From positions 124,001 to 188,000 of the forward strand of contig JAIUOB010000004.1 of the NCBI GenBank assembly GCA_020161135.1: a stretch of 64,000 bases of DNA, given 5' to 3'. This document shows positions 63,461-64,000 of this stretch, one piece after another. Below the pieces are notes generated by a model. The model had not been told where the DNA came from. It did not search any database and was given only the letters and a program-made list of their open reading frames with translations. The DNA comes from Gemmatimonadota bacterium (GTDB taxonomy: Bacteria; Gemmatimonadota; Gemmatimonadetes; Gemmatimonadales; Gemmatimonadaceae). How positions within the stretch are numbered: position 1 is the first letter of the stretch; each line of letters opens with the position of its first letter. A program made the position numbers and the translations under genes.

Positions 63461-64000
63461 ATGTCGCTGACTGCCCCTGCCCGTGCGCGTGTGGCGCGCG
63501 GGTCGCTCTCTGCTCGCGCCCTCCGTCGTGCCGCGGCAGGCACCCTGGCGCTCGTCGCGGCCGTGGCGTGGCCCGCGCACCGTGCGGCCGCGCAGGCGCT
63601 GCCATCCGCGGACAGCGTGCTCGCCCGACACGTGGCGGCCGTGGGGGGCAAGGAGGCGCTCATGCGACTCACGTCCGTCAAGCAACTGGGCCGCATGGAG
63701 ATGCCCGGTGTCGGGCTCTCGGCGGACGCCGAGGTGCTGCTCGCGGCGCCCGCCAAGATGGTGACCCGGATGACCATTCCGGGCATCGGGGAAGTCATGA
63801 ACGGCACGGATGGCGAGGTGGCGTGGTCGGTGAATCCCATGCAGGGGCCGCGGCTCCTGGCCGACAAGGAGCTCGCGCAGACCAAGGAGCAGTCGGACTT
63901 CTACGCGGCGCTCACCATGTCGCCGTCGGTCTACTCGTCCATCCAGACGGTGGGGGTGGTCGACTTCGCGGGTGAGAAGGCGTACAAGGTGCGGCTCGTG
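63461..64000 (+). CDS. Secreted protein, N-terminal part
   Basis: 180 codons open to the right edge, no stop inside the window. A long signal peptide (about residues 1-46, ending AHRAAAQA) is followed by LPSADSVLARHVAAVGGKEAL and VKQLGRMEMPGVGLSADAEVLLAAP. This pattern, a conserved GGKEAL near the start followed by strands that read like a lipid-binding beta-sheet (MVTRMTIPGIGEVMNGTDGEVAWSV), resembles LolA/LppX-fold outer-membrane lipoprotein-sorting-like proteins that are frequent in this phylum. A CTGGAG ribosome site lies about 9 nt before the ATG. It follows the S41 peptidase gene by 71 nt. Confidence 0.7.
   Translation, partial: MSLTAPARARVARGSLSARALRRAAAGTLALVAAVAWPAHRAAAQALPSADSVLARHVAAVGGKEALMRLTSVKQLGRMEMPGVGLSADAEVLLAAPAKMVTRMTIPGIGEVMNGTDGEVAWSVNPMQGPRLLADKELAQTKEQSDFYAALTMSPSVYSSIQTVGVVDFAGEKAYKVRLV

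Overview
The window is about 70% GC, gene-dense chromosomal DNA. Its gene set points to a member of the Gemmatimonadota related to the phototrophic Gemmatimonas lineage: arrays of MacB/FtsX-type permeases, bacillithiol synthesis (bshB1), C5-type haem synthesis, an MglA/roadblock pair, many GTG starts, and a purple-bacterial-type photosynthesis regulator/bacteriochlorophyll gene block set among ordinary housekeeping genes. The phylum call is inference; no rRNA or tRNA gene lies in the window.

Layout. 1-9,761: a VKOR-family gene entering from the left, a DUF485/acetate-type symporter pair, a diguanylate cyclase behind an unusual hairpin, and on the minus strand a 1,398-aa NtrY-like histidine kinase followed by a Ser/Thr kinase that carries an extra pseudokinase domain. 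9,838-20,631: a secreted protein, then a TolC / membrane-fusion / ABC-ATPase export locus with permeases in the alternating order A-B-A-B-A. The fifth permease is cut off after about 316 residues.

20,600-31,611 is the centre of interest. Immediately after the broken permease comes a block in the order ppaA(aerR)-ppsR(crtJ)-bchG-bch2-bchP. This matches the purple-bacterial order aerR-crtJ-(bchE-bchJ)-bchG-orf428-bchP-(idi) without bchE, bchJ and idi. Candidate PpsR operators (TGT-N12-ACA type) lie in front of ppaA and directly against the bchG start codon, and ppaA carries a frameshift. The bch genes run without a real gap into hemA-hemE-hemF-hemY, so a light- and oxygen-regulated promoter may drive common tetrapyrrole synthesis. 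The remaining photosynthesis genes (puf, puh, bchXYZ, bchFNBHLM, crt) are not in this window.

31,655-44,686: bshB1, kynA and kynB (with a 232-bp imperfect palindrome between them), two tandem zinc-ribbon membrane paralogues, cysteine desulfurase plus mnmA (sulfur relay for tRNA thiolation), a dicarboxylate-type symporter, beta-carbonic anhydrase, VOC and AraC proteins, an outer-membrane-like protein, dnaJ and grpE. 44,742-50,836 (minus): cinA, pgsA, mglA, roadblock, recR, ybaB and dnaX. 50,999-52,732: a GGDEF-EAL protein. 53,010-61,854 (minus): threonine aldolase, YihY, YtxH, and a central-carbon run tal-pyk-MBL hydrolase-pgi-fba. 61,986-64,000: an S41 peptidase lipoprotein and a truncated secreted protein.

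A recurring pattern is a TANNNT hexamer 5-6 nt before a start codon with no room for a ribosome binding site, suggesting leaderless mRNAs for several native genes. The photosynthesis block instead shows a TTGACA-type promoter at its left edge.
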